Assembly (NCBI GenBank): GCA_015499995.1
Contig: JADNRV010000001.1
Span: 558,001 to 622,000, forward strand
Length of the DNA: 64,000 bases
Source: Flammula alnicola
Taxonomy: Eukaryota; Basidiomycota; Agaricomycetes; Agaricales; Strophariaceae
Reading direction: 5' to 3'
The translations under genes and the position numbers were made by a program. Each line of letters begins with the position of its first letter. The stretch's first letter is position 1. The notes beneath the pieces are model-generated. The model made no database searches. It was not told where the DNA came from and was given only the letters and a program-made list of their open reading frames with translations. Below are positions 45,945-57,936 of the stretch, in pieces.

Positions 45945-46918
45945 TACCCTTTTTATTTTGGTTCGTCTTCTTCCATTCTGGTTTTTAAAATGCCATGTAT
46001 TGTACTCATACACGTATTCCCGTAAGAAAAGCGCGATCCCTAATGCCATGAGATGATGCCTCCGATATATGCCATTGCCCAACACTTTGCCGAGAAACTT
46101 GATTTACGGCAGGAGCCACAAATCAAAACCACTTCGACTGCCGTCTAAATGAATTGCCGCTTTCGCTATTTTGTGACCTCTTTTTCGTTAATGGAAGTAC
46201 AGGTGAACTATTGCCATCATTTCTCTCTCAAAAAATAGATCGTTGACCTCATGACTTGGAGTTTTCTGAGACGCAATTGCGATCTCGATTCTGTGGCGCT
46301 TTAGGCCTTGGTTTTGAATGGCTGCGTTTGCCCACGACCAGAGGACGAACTTAGATCTGAAGACATCGATACAACCCAGGGTCGAGAAACACTGGCCAAA
46401 CCAAATCGACCTCAACGCAAATTTAAAAATTAACACTCTTCGTTATTAAAATGTCCTTTAAGCCGCCTCAACTGTTTACCCGCCCACGACGAAATTACAA
46501 TATTTTTTTGGCCCCCGTGATGGTTCTAGTAATGACCCCGTCACGGCCTTCGACTTCTCTTGTTGATAAAGTTCGCTATTCGCCCGACGCCAACTGATGG
46601 TTCTCCACTGTCGACATCGTACGGCCCGCATATATTCAAACCCGTGATTGGAGAACGACACTAATATCCCGCCTCATACCGTCTACGTTCCGCTTGTTCC
46701 AACGCATATATGCACCTTACTACCCTGCAGAATCGCCACAAACTTTGCGAAGACCTCATCATCAGCCATTGACGACTTCTTTCCATGTGTATGGCGGCCT
46801 ATTTCTCCGAGCTACGAGCTTCGCATTATTCATCGAGCCTTTGAACGAACCACTGATTGGTATAAAACCCCTGGGGGTTATCGACGTGTTAGATGAATCA
46901 GACACGTCTCCAAGCGCA
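45945..46918. other. Intergenic region with GH3 promoter
   Basis: Spacer of 974 bp between TAF9 and the beta-xylosidase, both on the plus strand. The last part is the xylosidase promoter. No other gene or repeat was recognised; short ORFs overlap on both strands. Confidence 0.4.
46861..46867 (+). promoter_or_regulatory. TATA box of the beta-xylosidase gene
   Basis: TATAAAA lies 52 bp upstream of ATG 46919, inside GGTATAAAACCCC. A strong TATA box suits a highly inducible secreted enzyme. Confidence 0.55.
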
Positions 46919-49408
46919 ATGGGGCTTCAATTTGGGGCAATTTCAAGTCTTCTTGTCGCCTACTTTGTATGCGGCGCATCTGCTATCACCTATTCCTTCC
47001 CAGATTGTACCGCGGCTCCTCTCAAAGGGAATGCGGTGTGCGATACATCAAAGGATGCTACCACCCGCGCTCAAGCTATTATCAGCCTCTTCACGGTAGA
47101 TGAGCTGATCAACAACACCGTTAATCTGTCTCCAGGTGTACCAAGACTGGGCCTTCCATCGTACCAGTGGTGGTCAGAAGCACTCGTAAGCATTTTCTTT
47201 GCCTAGCTTCGGACTTTATACTCATTGGATGGGTCTCTCACCCTTAGCATGGCGTTGCCTCCAGTCCAGGTGTCACTTTCGCACCAGGAGGCCAAAACTT
47301 CAGTTTCGCCACGTCGTTCCCTCAGCCAATCTTAATGGGTGCAGCGTTCGACGACGATCTCATAAAAGAAGTAGCCACGACCATCAGCACTGAAGCGCGC
47401 GCATTCAACAACTTCGGTCGTGCAGGGATTGATTTCTTCACCCCGAACATCAACCCTTTCAAAGACCCGCGCTGGGGCCGAGGACAAGAGACACCCGGAG
47501 AAGATCCTTTCCATATCTCGCAATACGTGTTCAACCTCGTCCAGGGCCTGCAGGGGGGGCTCGACCCCAAGCCATACTTCAAGGTCATCGCAGACTGCAA
47601 GCACTTCGCCGCTTATGACTTGGAGAACTGGAACGGCAACAACCGGATGTCGTTCAACGCTATAGTGACGCCCCAGGATATGAGCGAATTTTACCTTCCA
47701 CCATTCCAGAGCTGCGTGCGCGACGCCAAGGTCGCGTCGATTATGTGCAGCTATAACTCCGTCAACGGCATCCCATCATGTGCCAATTCCTTCCTTTTGC
47801 AGTCTATCTTGCGCGATTATTGGGGGTTCAACGATGACGGACGATGGGTTACTTCCGATTGTGATGCGGTCGACAATATTTTCAGCACACACCATTATAC
47901 CGCCGACTATCCGCATGCCGTGGCGGATGCGTTATTAGCCGGAACCGATGTCGACTGTGGTACTGCCTATTCTCTCCATTTACCGGCCGCGTTCAACCAG
48001 TCTTTGATTACGAGGGCCGATCTGGAGAAGGCTCTCGTAAGGCAGTATTCGTCTCTCGTTCGGTCAGTACATTTCTTTCAACTGCTGAGGACGTTTTAGT
48101 AGAGATACTAAATAATGACTATTATAGTCTTGGATACTTCGACTCTCCAAGTGTACAACCATTCCGTCAACTGGGTTGGTCTGACGTCAATACTCCGAGC
48201 GCCCAAGCTCTCGCCCATCAAGCAGCAGCGGAGGGTATTGTTCTACTTAAGAACGACGGCACCCTCCCGCTCAAGTCATCCATCAAGAAGATCGCCTTCA
48301 TAGGACCGTGGGCCAACGCAACTACTCAGATGCAGGGAAATTACCAGGGCATCGCTCCTTTCCTTATCAGCCCTGTTCAAGGTGTTATCAATGCAGGATT
48401 TAGCGCGACCTACACCTTGGGCACGAGCATGACTGGAATGACGACTACAGGATTTGCTGCTGCATTGGCCGCTGCAAGTGCCGCCGACGCTATCGTGTTT
48501 GCTGGCGGAATTGACGACACTGTTGAAAGCGAGGGTAATGACCGGGTTAATATCACTTGGCCTGGCGTTCAGCTCGACTTGGTCTCTCAGCTTGGAGCGC
48601 TAGGGAAGCCGTTTATTGTCATGCAGTTCGGAGGCGGCCAAGTTGATGGCACGTCCTTGAAGAATAACACACAAGTTGAGTCTGTCATTGATTTCGGCAA
48701 GTGTGATGTGCTGACAATTCACCGCCTCAGGTCAACTCCATCCTGTGGGCAGGATACCCCGGCCAAAGTGGCGGATCTGCATTGGCCGATATCCTGACTG
48801 GCAAGGTTGCTCCAGCAGGACGTCTTCCGACTACGCAATACCCTGCCGAATATACCAGTGAAGTCGGCATGACCGATATGACGCTTCGCCCCAGTAGCAC
48901 CAATCCTGGCCGAACGTATAAATGGTTCCAAGGAACTCCAGTCTTCGAATTCGGACATGGTCTCCATTTTACCAAATTCGCTCTGAGCTGGCAACATCAA
49001 CCTCCTGCGAAATACCAGATACCGAAGGTTTCCTTTTCCAGCAAGAAAGATGTAGACCTCAACGTCTTCGATACTTTTAACGTAGTCGTCAAGAACACTG
49101 GAAAGCTTATTTCAGACTATGTCGCCCTTCTCTTCATCAGCGGCTCTGGCGGGCCCTCTCCATTTCCCAACAAGCAACTGGTATCCTATACGCGCTTGCA
49201 TCAGATCAAGGCTGGCGGACAAGATACGGCCGTTTTGAAGGTGACCTTGGGATCCATCGCACGTGCGGATGCACAGGGAAATCTCTGGGTTTACAGCGGA
49301 TCGTATAAGTTGACAGTCGATACAGGCTCAGAGGTGTCTCTCACGCATGAATTCGAGTTGGAAGGAGAGTCTGTGCAAATTTCTAGCTGGCCGCAGGATT
49401 CATCTTAG
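46919..49408 (+). CDS. Secreted GH3 exo-1,4-beta-xylosidase
   Basis: Exons 46919-47185, 47248-48062, 48128-48674 and 48731-49408 encode 768 residues, a normal length for fungal GH3 xylosidases. A signal peptide of about 22 residues (LLVAYFVCGASA) is followed by the mature start TYSFPDC. GH3 N-terminal domain: YQWWSEALHGVA, NFGRAGIDFFTPNINPFKDP, RWGRGQETPGEDP, DCKHFAAYDLENW and the nucleophile Asp in WVTSDCDAVDN. The C-terminal GH3 domain has GIVLLKNDGTLPL, ESEGNDRVNITWP and WAGYPGQSGG. The fibronectin-III-like domain follows (PVFEFGHGLHFTKF to the end). The sequence fits xylosidases and not beta-glucosidases: LHGVA, GWS and EGNDR are typical. It should release xylose from xylo-oligosaccharides outside the cell. 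Confidence 0.95.
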
Positions 49409-49598
49409 TACTACTATTAGTAGATCACATCAAAATATGTCTTCATAGGACAAAATGTATTATATTAAGCGGGGTGGAGTTATTTCGATGCCACCGAATG
49501 TCCATGTTCATTCAACCTCGGCAATGCAATATTAACATCTGAACTACGGATTTCTCTTTTCAGCTTCATGGGATCAAGAGGAAGCAATCAGATCTACC

Positions 49599-50051
49599 TT
49601 AGGCATTAACTTCGCTCAGCTTCCCATTTCTTGCGAGATAGGCAGCTCCCGAGTCCGCCCATACCTGATATTGTATGACTTTTAGCTCGTCATCAAAGTC
49701 CAAGGTATAGGTGAAAGTCTCGTCCCACGACTGGCCAGTGCTGAGCCAGGTAAAAGTCCCTTTTCCCTTTACCGAGACTTTCATCGCTACAGGATCTATC
49801 ACATATTGGGAGAATGTGATGTCCTTATATGACAGGAGCGATGCGATGAGTTCGAAGTATTGTTGCACTCCAGATATCCCGACAAAAGGCCTCCCGAGGA
49901 AAGGCGCAAGGATAGGGTGTCCATATTCTATTGCGGACACTTCATGGGTTGTAGAGAAATAAGAGAGTATAGTTTCAAGATCGTTTTTCTCCGCAAAGGC
50001 ATCACAGAACGTTTGCGCAGCTTGAGAGAGTTCTTCTCTGGACGGCGCCAT
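49599..50051 (-). CDS. SnoaL-like/NTF2-fold protein, 150 aa
   Basis: Intronless ORF on the minus strand. The pattern is that of a SnoaL-like cone barrel: an N-terminal helix pair (SQAAQTFCDAFAEKNDLETI), a strand with an aromatic/His patch (STTHEVSAIEYG), PFLGRPFVGISGVQQYFELI, then four long strands (FSQYVIDPVAMKVSVKGKGT, WDETFTYTLDFDDELKVIQY, YQVWADSGAAYLA). No signal peptide. Such proteins act as small-molecule isomerases, cyclases or binding proteins, and the substrate cannot be read from the sequence. It is convergent with the beta-xylosidase across 190 bp. The protein looks complete, with a clear coding pattern. Confidence 0.85.
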   Translation of the reverse strand: MAPSREELSQAAQTFCDAFAEKNDLETILSYFSTTHEVSAIEYGHPILAPFLGRPFVGISGVQQYFELIASLLSYKDITFSQYVIDPVAMKVSVKGKGTFTWLSTGQSWDETFTYTLDFDDELKVIQYQVWADSGAAYLARNGKLSEVNA

Positions 50052-52711
50052 TGAGGTTCATGAAAGAGGAAGGCAATCTCAAAGTCACATCAGGTATTGC
50101 AGACATACGCCGATGACGTCATAACCATTCTTAACATTTAAATATTTCAAGTACTGATCACATTGCAAGAGCACACGCACTGTAGATGTGATGCGATAAC
50201 GTTAGTCAAGTTTAAGACATCAGAGCTATAAAGTAAAGGCGACAGTAAGGTTATGTACGTTTCGTGCGTCTTCCTATTCAGCGGCAGTGACTGCAAATAA
50301 GTAGTTTGCTGTACTGTATCTCCGGATCATAGGACAATCTTCGACAGGCAATAATTAAGGCGTGCTTCGCAAGCTTTCCGGACACGCATATTCATTTGCT
50401 CGCCGTCCTGGTCTGTTCCGCGTGTAAGCCTCTCTGTTCAAGCATGGATTCAATATACAAGAAACACTGCGCACTATTTGAGGAAGCATTCTCTCTCTGG
50501 AAAGAGACGATATCGGTCAAGTTCCGTGTCGCGCCACTCGCTGGAGAAAAGTCTTCTATGGTGTCGTTCCTAAAACTTAGAATTTAAAGATATTAGCGAA
50601 TTCAGCTGTCTAATGCATAAAGCCGTTGTCGGCCTCAGGATCTCGCTCAGAGGAAAATAGAAAAAAGTAAAGCTCACTGCATGGTTTCCATAGAAAAGGA
50701 GGCCAGCCCTCGTTTGATCGAAGGGCATGCGATTGATCTGAAACCCCCCTGGGATGTGGCAAGGATATCCGTAGCCGACGATTGAGTTCTGCAAAAGTAG
50801 CAAATGAGTGCTTTGCAAGCGGGAAATTCATGAAAGCCTAAAATACTTGCACCATGAGGATCTCCTTATATTAGACCTTTCAGTCCTTGAAAGGCAAAGT
50901 CAATTCGTTCTTTGAATACGAGGTCAAGAAGCTTCAATAGATGTATGCACTGATTGGCAATTCTGCTTCCCTCGGGGCCGGCTATCGGACATGTTCCTTC
51001 GTTAGAAGAATTAGAACTGAACAAGTGACAAACCACCAGAGGAAACACATCGCTCGCGTACCTTACAGTAATTCTCCAGGAGACAAATTCGCCAAGGACT
51101 CAACGGAATACACAAGGTTCTCCTGCCTTTAGCAATGGCTTATATTGCGGTATTGCATGTAACTGAACTGGGACCACCATGAACCATATTATTCTTAATC
51201 TAATAAATAAAACGTTGATATCCACCTGCGATTTTTGACTAAGAAACTCACCTGAAGACTATTATCAGGAATCGCATCGACGCACGACCGATAGCGAGAG
51301 AATGCTCCCAGGATTTCCTGGGAACGACTTCGAGGTGCATAGTAAGCTGGTCACTAAATTTCAAACACAGAGATTCCAGCTCAGAATCGCTGAGAGCGAC
51401 AACGCCGTGGAGAGAAGCAGATTATCCAAGGTCGGAAATAAGTCTCCCAAAGGAAGTAAAACTATTGATCAACTTTCGTTCTAGGTGTTTCCTGAGTCTA
51501 GAGAGCTTGAAGACCAGCCTTCCAGCAAACAGCGAAGCTAGGATATTCTCATTCTGCATTTATCATCGCTTGTAAATGCATCGGTGAGCTTTGATCAAAA
51601 CAGCGACATGGGAGCTGAATACACACGGACCACTTCGTGTTAACCAGATGCGTTAAGAACGAGATTTTGAAGATTTTGCTTACCGTTTGGGCCGCAGGTC
51701 GTTGATAGCTTGAACCGTGAAACAAGCTCTTAACGGCAAGCAGTTCTCAACCAACTCTCAAAGGCAAGCAAACGGCACAGAGCGCTCGGTTCAGTATGTG
51801 TGGCAGATGACTGAATTGTCCACAGGATGTCCCACCTATATTCAAGCTCTTTTGAGTGAAAGTGGGAGTCAGGACATTCATTCCTAAAATGGACAAAGGC
51901 TTAGGTCGACGGTCGCGTTATTTTGGATTGTTTACGCGTTTCGTTGTTCGCCTGCGTCTAAAATCTTACACTATCCAAAAAACATCAAAGGAGACTAGTT
52001 TATCTCCAATTCAAAGCTGCTGCGTCTTCTGTCGAAGGCAAGGGTAGCCCGGCCTAGACTGACGTTTTTTGTGAACAAAGCGCGTCTCGGCGAATCCACA
52101 TGCCTCCCTTCGGCCCTTTCTCTCTCGAGTCTCGACAACCCAGACATGAGGCTTTCATTTCCGAATGCTGAGTACAAAAGGGTACCGTCCACATACCAGT
52201 AGAAATCCCTCATGTCTCGTTCGAATGCCCCTCTGACAACTTTGACCAAGGTACTTACGCCTGTGCTATACGGCCACTGGCACAATTACCGTCTTTATCA
52301 ATGACAATCGTAGCATTAAAACAAACTCTAGCCCTATGCCAGTATGTGAAGACTTCTACTTGCTTACTACTTTTGAAATACTTACTGACCGCAATCGTCA
52401 GATTCGACGTCTTTGGTCAATCAACACATAACTTGTTGACAGAAGACCGATGTTCCGTCTCAGCTAGAATATCTATAGCTCTGGAACTCCGCGTGGATGG
52501 CTCTATGATCCACTTTCTTGATGCAAACCCATTAACCCATGACAGTGCTGTGCCCCTTTTACTTCGACTCATCCTTGAGGCCTTGAGGCATCAAACACAA
52601 GTATGTTTGGTCTAACCTCATTGTTAACACTCTGCTGCGTATAAAGGGGACCTGTATTGAACTGTGTTGTCGATTCAATCCTTCGACTGTACCATTACCA
52701 GCCTCTCTACG
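50052..52711. other. Region of 2.7 kb without a recognised gene; coding-like patches on the minus strand
   Basis: Minus-strand stretches at 52285-51995 (96 codons, RDMRDFYWYVDGTLLYS and DSPRRALFTKNVSLGR) and 50792-50680 (VGYGYPCHIPGGFQINRM) look coding. The second is flanked by credible acceptor and donor signals. I could not link them into one model and know no family for them. The rest shows nothing. Confidence 0.35.
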
Positions 52712-53668
52712 ATGGCCTACAACCCCGGTTACGAGACATACGACCCTTACCTCACGCGATCCCTCTCTCGTCGCCAATCCATTGGCTACCCTGGAACTCC
52801 TTACCCTCATCAACAAATATATCCGGACGGAATGGCTGCGACTGAGGTAAGTACTTGTCCTTTTTTCCGAATTCCTTTTTTCTTAACAACTTTGGAATTC
52901 CCAGTACCAGGCGCCGTATCAGATATATGGACCTCCCAGCAGTGCTGTTGTGCCTGTCAGTCATCGACTAACCAATCAAGGTGAGCATTTCAAAGTCCTG
53001 TTACGTTCAAGGCTAACGTGCTGTGACTCAAGGATATGATTACGATGACTCCTACTATGACGGCCGACAGATGTCGATGTCTATGGGACACTCAGGTTCG
53101 ATGATTATGCCCAGAGCACGTCGGCATTCGACTGTGTCGTTCGCTGCGCCACCTGCTATTGATCCATACCGCGTTCCAAGTGCTATTCACCTCAAGTTCA
53201 AGAGAAAGGGTTCCTTCACCACTGGTATTGGCCTTGACGAAGCGCAGTCGTCGCGCATTCGCCTATCTGGAAACGACGCTTACACGTTCCATGATTTACA
53301 CGCGGACAGCCGCGGACGAATTTATTTGAGGATTAAGGTGCGTCAATGCTGCTTTACTTGCGTGTCACTGCTTTTCTAAATTTCGCTTCTCCATGCAGTG
53401 GGCAGGCTATTCATCTCTTACATATGAGATACCTTTGGACGGCTATGATGGGCGTATAGACCTGGAGACGCTCGGGAGGCGAGTGTCCAGAGCTTGCGTT
53501 CACTACCTTCAGGTAAGCTTGAGCAATTTACATCCCAAGTCATGTCCGCGGACTGATTTTTCGCATATCCAGGCCAATGTAATCCCAATCCTTTGGGACC
53601 GTGTCGTGTTGCATCATTTGGAGGAAGTTTCATATGGTGTCTGGCAGCCCATGCTCTCCACACGTTGA
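52712..53668 (+). CDS. Basidiomycete conserved hypothetical protein (DUF6741-like)
   Basis: Exons 52712-52846, 52905-52980, 53033-53337, 53399-53512 and 53573-53668 give 241 residues. The N-terminal 100 residues are Tyr/Ser/Pro-rich and low-complexity (NPGYETYDPYLTRSLSRR, YDYDDSYYDGRQ). The C-terminal half is a compact domain: IHLKFKRKGSFTTGIGLDEA, RLSGNDAYTFHDLHADSRGR, WAGYSSLTYEIPLDGYDGR, RACVHYLQ and WDRVVLHHLEEVSYGVWQP. I recall this domain as a fungus-specific DUF (I believe DUF6741), with no known function. No signal peptide or membrane span. The five exons keep one frame with standard splice sites, so the gene itself is secure. Confidence 0.85.
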
Positions 53669-54529
53669 ACGTGTGGCTCGTGGACATGGAACCTTATTCT
53701 ATGTCTGTCTTTATGAAGATGACTCTTCGAAAAATGATTGCTTTTTCGTAGCATTCTCGTTTTTGTCGAATCGACAACCTTTTAGGGTTGCTTTCGCTTT
53801 CTCGGTTCTTAAAGAACCGCACGACTTCTACAAGCTTTACTCCATTCTTATTTATTTGTTATTCGCATTCCTTCTTTCCTCCTTTTCGTCCCTTCGTGCA
53901 CCACGAGGCGCGGGAAACGGGGTGGTGCATCATAATGGTGGCTGGAACCGTAGCGTTACGATACACAATCCACACTCCTGACCGAACCTCAGTAAATTAT
54001 CGTGTTTATTTTATGTAAATAATATAATGCCACACCGATTTGAAGGTCAAACAAAGTGCCGATGAAACGAAATATTCCAATGCAAACGCAAGCTCTACGA
54101 ATTCTATGTTTTTGCTCTGAAATGACTTTGCGTATTGCCCGCAAGGATCCTAGGAACTAGGCAAACCAGAGGCACTGCTTTTCGACTCAAAAAAGTTCCA
54201 TAACTCTAAGCGCCGCCGCCGCTAACGAAACTATTGCGCACTGCCATAGATTTTGAGAGAATAGACCAGGTCGACGCCACACTTTTGCAGCGTAGAGAAT
54301 CGGATAGCGACTGATCTCGCTCAACTTATAATAATATGCATTGCGATCTTCAGACGAACATATGTGCGGCTAGCAAGGGGAAATCCTCCTAAACAGAAAG
54401 ATATTATGGTTCGCTAAATGTCTTTATTTTGCACCTGCATATGCATATACCTAAATGTCTTGCTCAGAGACGGTTAGAAAAGGGTCCATCTGAATTTCAC
54501 AAACTCGTTACACGATGTCTTATCACAAT
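53669..54529. other. Intergenic between convergent genes
   Basis: Spacer of 861 bp. Presumably 3' UTRs of the DUF gene (+) and the GST gene (-). Short ORFs only; nothing recognised. Confidence 0.4.
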
Positions 54530-55609
54530 CTACTTCGGAACTTGGAGACCAAGTTGCGTAGCAGGTCTTGCTTGGTTACGCTCAACCCAGGCCTTTCGAA
54601 TGAAAATTAGAGGACTTCATATCGAATGTAGCAGCAGAATGCTTACCTTGACGGCTGGCCACTCGTCTAAGGTTTCAAGACCTGCGTACTTGTGGATTCT
54701 AACCCTGAATTGGTTGAGATGGATTAATGAGACCTCAGTCATTCGAAGCAGAGTTATTACCAAGGGAAGGCTTTGGTATCGGCGATGCTGTACTTTCCTC
54801 GTCCAGGACCAACAAGCCAATCGCGATCCTTCAGGCGGATCTCGAGAACCCCATACAGACGCTTGGTTTCATCGAGATAACCTGAAAAATGTTACAAATA
54901 TCAGAGTCCGCCGAAGTATATATAGTATCTGCTCACGTTGTTTGGCGTAAGGGATGCTTTCCGGAGCAGCATTTTTGAAGTGGTTCGCTGGACGAGGAGA
55001 ATAAGCAAATGAAGGGATATCCAGCGTCGATAAAAAAAGGCTTACATTGCCCTTGCATGGGACCTATGCCGCCGTGCTTGAAGGATGTAACGATGTGAGA
55101 TTATTTTCCGGACCGAACATCTGAAAAAGGCTTACAGCAAAGAAAATCCATTGCAACATTTCACTGTAATAATCTGGCTCCTTTTCGGGATCAAACCAGA
55201 AGATGTGGTCCTTGTCATAGTGTTGGACAAGATAGAGAAGTATGGCAGCCGTCTCGAAGACAACGAAGTCATTGCGCGAGTGGTCTACCAAGACGGGGAT
55301 TCTACCGTTGGGGTTCAATCTGATAAACCAGGGTTCCTAACAGAGGATATGAAGAGGTTTGAAATTCAATAGCGAAGGGTGGTCCAACCGTTACGAACCT
55401 TCTGTACGTTGGTGGAAATTACAATTTTGAAAACACTACGAGTTTATGCATGTGAGAACGCAAAGGAACCAGTAGAGAAATTCATACTCATAATCGATCC
55501 AAGGATTGACGGCCCTCAATTCTTCAAGAAGGACGGAGGCCTGGTGGCCATTGGGGGTCGTACCAGTGTACAACGTGAAGGGCTTTGTGGTGGTGGTGGT
55601 GGTAGACAT
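54530..55609 (-). CDS. Glutathione S-transferase, Ure2p-like
   Basis: Cytosolic GST that would conjugate or reduce substrates with glutathione. Eight exons encode 226 residues, ATG 55609 to TAG 54532-54530. Thioredoxin-fold N-domain: [20 protein letters not shown] (the TPNG start of Ure2-like GSTs), [17 protein letters not shown] with the cis-Pro, and [16 protein letters not shown], the glutathione-binding E-(S/T) motif. Helical C-domain: [56 protein letters not shown] and [16 protein letters not shown]. Substrates are unknown; Ure2-like GSTs are often expanded in wood- and litter-degrading fungi for detoxification. An in-frame ATG at 55636 would add nine residues. Confidence 0.93.
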
Positions 55610-55898
55610 ATTGGGACTGTTTCTCGTGGGTTGCACTTTGTTCTGGGGAAAACGAATATTATATGGAATGACTTCTACTCGGCGTAATGCGTTTGTCGCA
55701 GTGACGCAATGCCATGCATGATTAATGCATGATTAAGCAACTCAACCTGAGGATGAGTAATCCCAAAAGTTCCATGTCTATACAGTAATGATGATATGGG
55801 AAACCACTACTCGTAATTATAGACGAACCAATCCATGTGGTTCTATCACTAACACCCATACACCATGTGTTTGTTAGACCCACAATCACCAGCGGATA

Positions 55899-56228
55899 TC
55901 ATGTAGGGGTTTGGGTCGTTGGCGTCGTTGGGGGTGTCTTCGGCGTATATTCGAATTGGGATCCTACAATGTTCCCCCTGAATCGCTTCCGCATGTCCAG
56001 CTAGTGAATTTCCAGTCAGTGAAGGAACAAGAAGATAGCAACTCAACGGCTAACCATGCCCCGCTTGCACTCAAAGGTCGCCTTTCGAAGAGATTGACAC
56101 TCTTCCGGAAGTTCGTTGAAGTGGTATTTTAGGCATTCGGAGGGAAGGTGGCCATCCTTCATTACGCAGTCCGAGTATTTGAGACAATCCTTGAGCGCAG
56201 CGATAAGATTTTGACACGAGGAAGCCAT
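55899..56228 (-). CDS. PET191: Cytochrome c oxidase assembly protein Pet191/COA5
   Basis: Twin-CX9C-type protein of the mitochondrial intermembrane space needed for cytochrome oxidase assembly. Exons 56228-56055 and 56000-55899 give 91 residues. The conserved core has cysteines in MASSCQNLIAALKDCLKYSD, CVMKDG, SECLKYHF, EECQSL and FECKRGM, then LDMRKRFRGN. All match the Pet191 pattern. A 20-residue Thr/Pro-rich tail ends the protein. The gene is divergent from CAF17 across 128 bp, so two mitochondrial metal-related genes share a promoter. Confidence 0.95.
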
Positions 56229-56356
56229 GGCGGGAAGTAGGAGTCGCTGGGTATTTACTATTCAATCAGGAAAAAAGGATACTATGTAACTCACGTGGTA
56301 CATATGCTCGAGCCTCGCTTTCTTAAGTTTCTTACCCTTTTTCCACATCCTCAGTC

Positions 56357-57657
56357 ATGCCACCGCCAATACTGCGCAGCCTTCTACGAGCAACACCCTC
56401 TATTGCCCCGGTTGCTCATAGAAGCGTCCTCGCGATTAGTGGACCCCAGTCAACGGAGTTCCTGAACGGTCTCCTCGCATCCTCTGTCCATGAACCAACC
56501 AGGAATCAATTCTCGACAATATTACACGCCCAGGCACGCACTCTCGTCCACTCTTGGACTCCGTTAAGTTGAACAATGCTGTCTCATATAGGGCAGAGTC
56601 ATGTACGATGTCTTTTTGTACGCGACAACGGATGGATTTCTCTTGGAGTTTGACTCAAGGACATCTGAAGCGCCGCCATTGCTATCCTACTTGAAACGTC
56701 ATGTTCTGCGTTCAAAGGTGAAAATCCGCAGTGTGGCGGACGAATATGATGTCTGGGCTGCTTGGGGTTCTTCAGAGGACCGGGATTGGGAAACGAAGAG
56801 GCAATGGAACTGGGCTCGAAGTGGAGCAGTGGAACCTGTCTGGAGTGAATCAGCTGAATGGCCATGGGGTACACAAGAATGCGTTATACAAGATAGAAGA
56901 GCTGTTGGTATGGGGCGTAGGCTACTTGTGAAGAAGGGCGACTCTCGTAAGTCTTGTCTTCATCGCCTGTTTTCTTCGTAATAACATAGTGGTGCCATGT
57001 CGGATATAGCCCAGGAGGCCGCTACCCACGATACTGTACCTTCAGATGAATATATCCTCCATAGAATACTGCAAGGCGTTCCTGAAGGAATTTTAGATAT
57101 ACCCCCTATGCAAGCGTTTCCAATGGATTCCAATCTCGATGTCATGGGTGCAGGTAAGTATTCCCTGCCTTGTATGCCTTTGAAGAACACAAATTAATAC
57201 TATATGTGCAGTGGATTTTAGAAAAGGCTGCTATGTCGGTCAAGAACTCACTGTTCGCACTTACCATACGGGTGTTATTCGTAAACGAATTATGCCTGTC
57301 ACAATACAAAAACCAGACGAGACGTTCGTTTAACTTTTACCAAGGCATCCATCTTTATACTCACTTAATATATCTAGAGCTTCCGAACCGCCTTCATTCC
57401 CCGAAAATATCGACATCAAGGCCGTTAATGCAAATGCTGAGCGGCAAGGGCCGCGGCCGAGAGGGACAGGCAAACTTCTTAGTACACAAAAAGGCGTCGG
57501 TCTCGCGCTTTTACGTCTAGAACATGTAGCTGGCGTGCAAAAAGGGGACCTCAAGCTTGAATTTGAAGTTGCAGACGGAGATAAAGCATCAACATGGGCT
57601 GTCTCGCCTTGGTGGCCAGATTGGTGGCCGCACGAACCTCCACCGACAGAGGAGTAG
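56357..57657 (+). CDS. IBA57: Mitochondrial Fe-S assembly protein Caf17/Iba57
   Basis: Folate-binding protein of the GcvT/YgfZ family that works with Isa1/Isa2 in making mitochondrial [4Fe-4S] clusters. Exons 56357-56533, 56592-56946, 57010-57153, 57212-57323 and 57378-57657 encode 355 residues. A basic N-terminus acts as presequence ([20 protein letters not shown]). Then come [51 protein letters not shown] and the family signature [20 protein letters not shown] with its conserved Cys. It ends after [11 protein letters not shown]. The first intron appears to use GC (GCACGC) as donor. The alternative GT donor four codons later (GTCCAC) would insert ARTL before GRVMYD, so GC-AG is preferred. 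Confidence 0.93.
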
Positions 57658-57936
57658 TACTCAGCTCCACTGAGCACAGGAATTTCCAAGGACTGGCAGA
57701 AGACAAAATTCGCGACACATCCTGAAATAGCAGATTAAGGTAGACATCCAATTCTTTATAGGACTGATGGACTTGCCTACACCAAGGGAATATATTGAAT
57801 GTCAGAACAAGCTGCTCTAGTCATGAATAATAACATATGTTACAAATAATCAACAAGACTTCTTCAATGTGATCGTTTCCACTGATCGTTGACCGAGTGA
57901 ACGACTTGCAAGATTCTAAGTTGTACGAGAAAGCGA

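Noticed and set aside
54429..54950. 173-codon plus-strand ORF
   Set aside because: Antisense shadow of the GST gene, whose minus-strand exons carry all family motifs.
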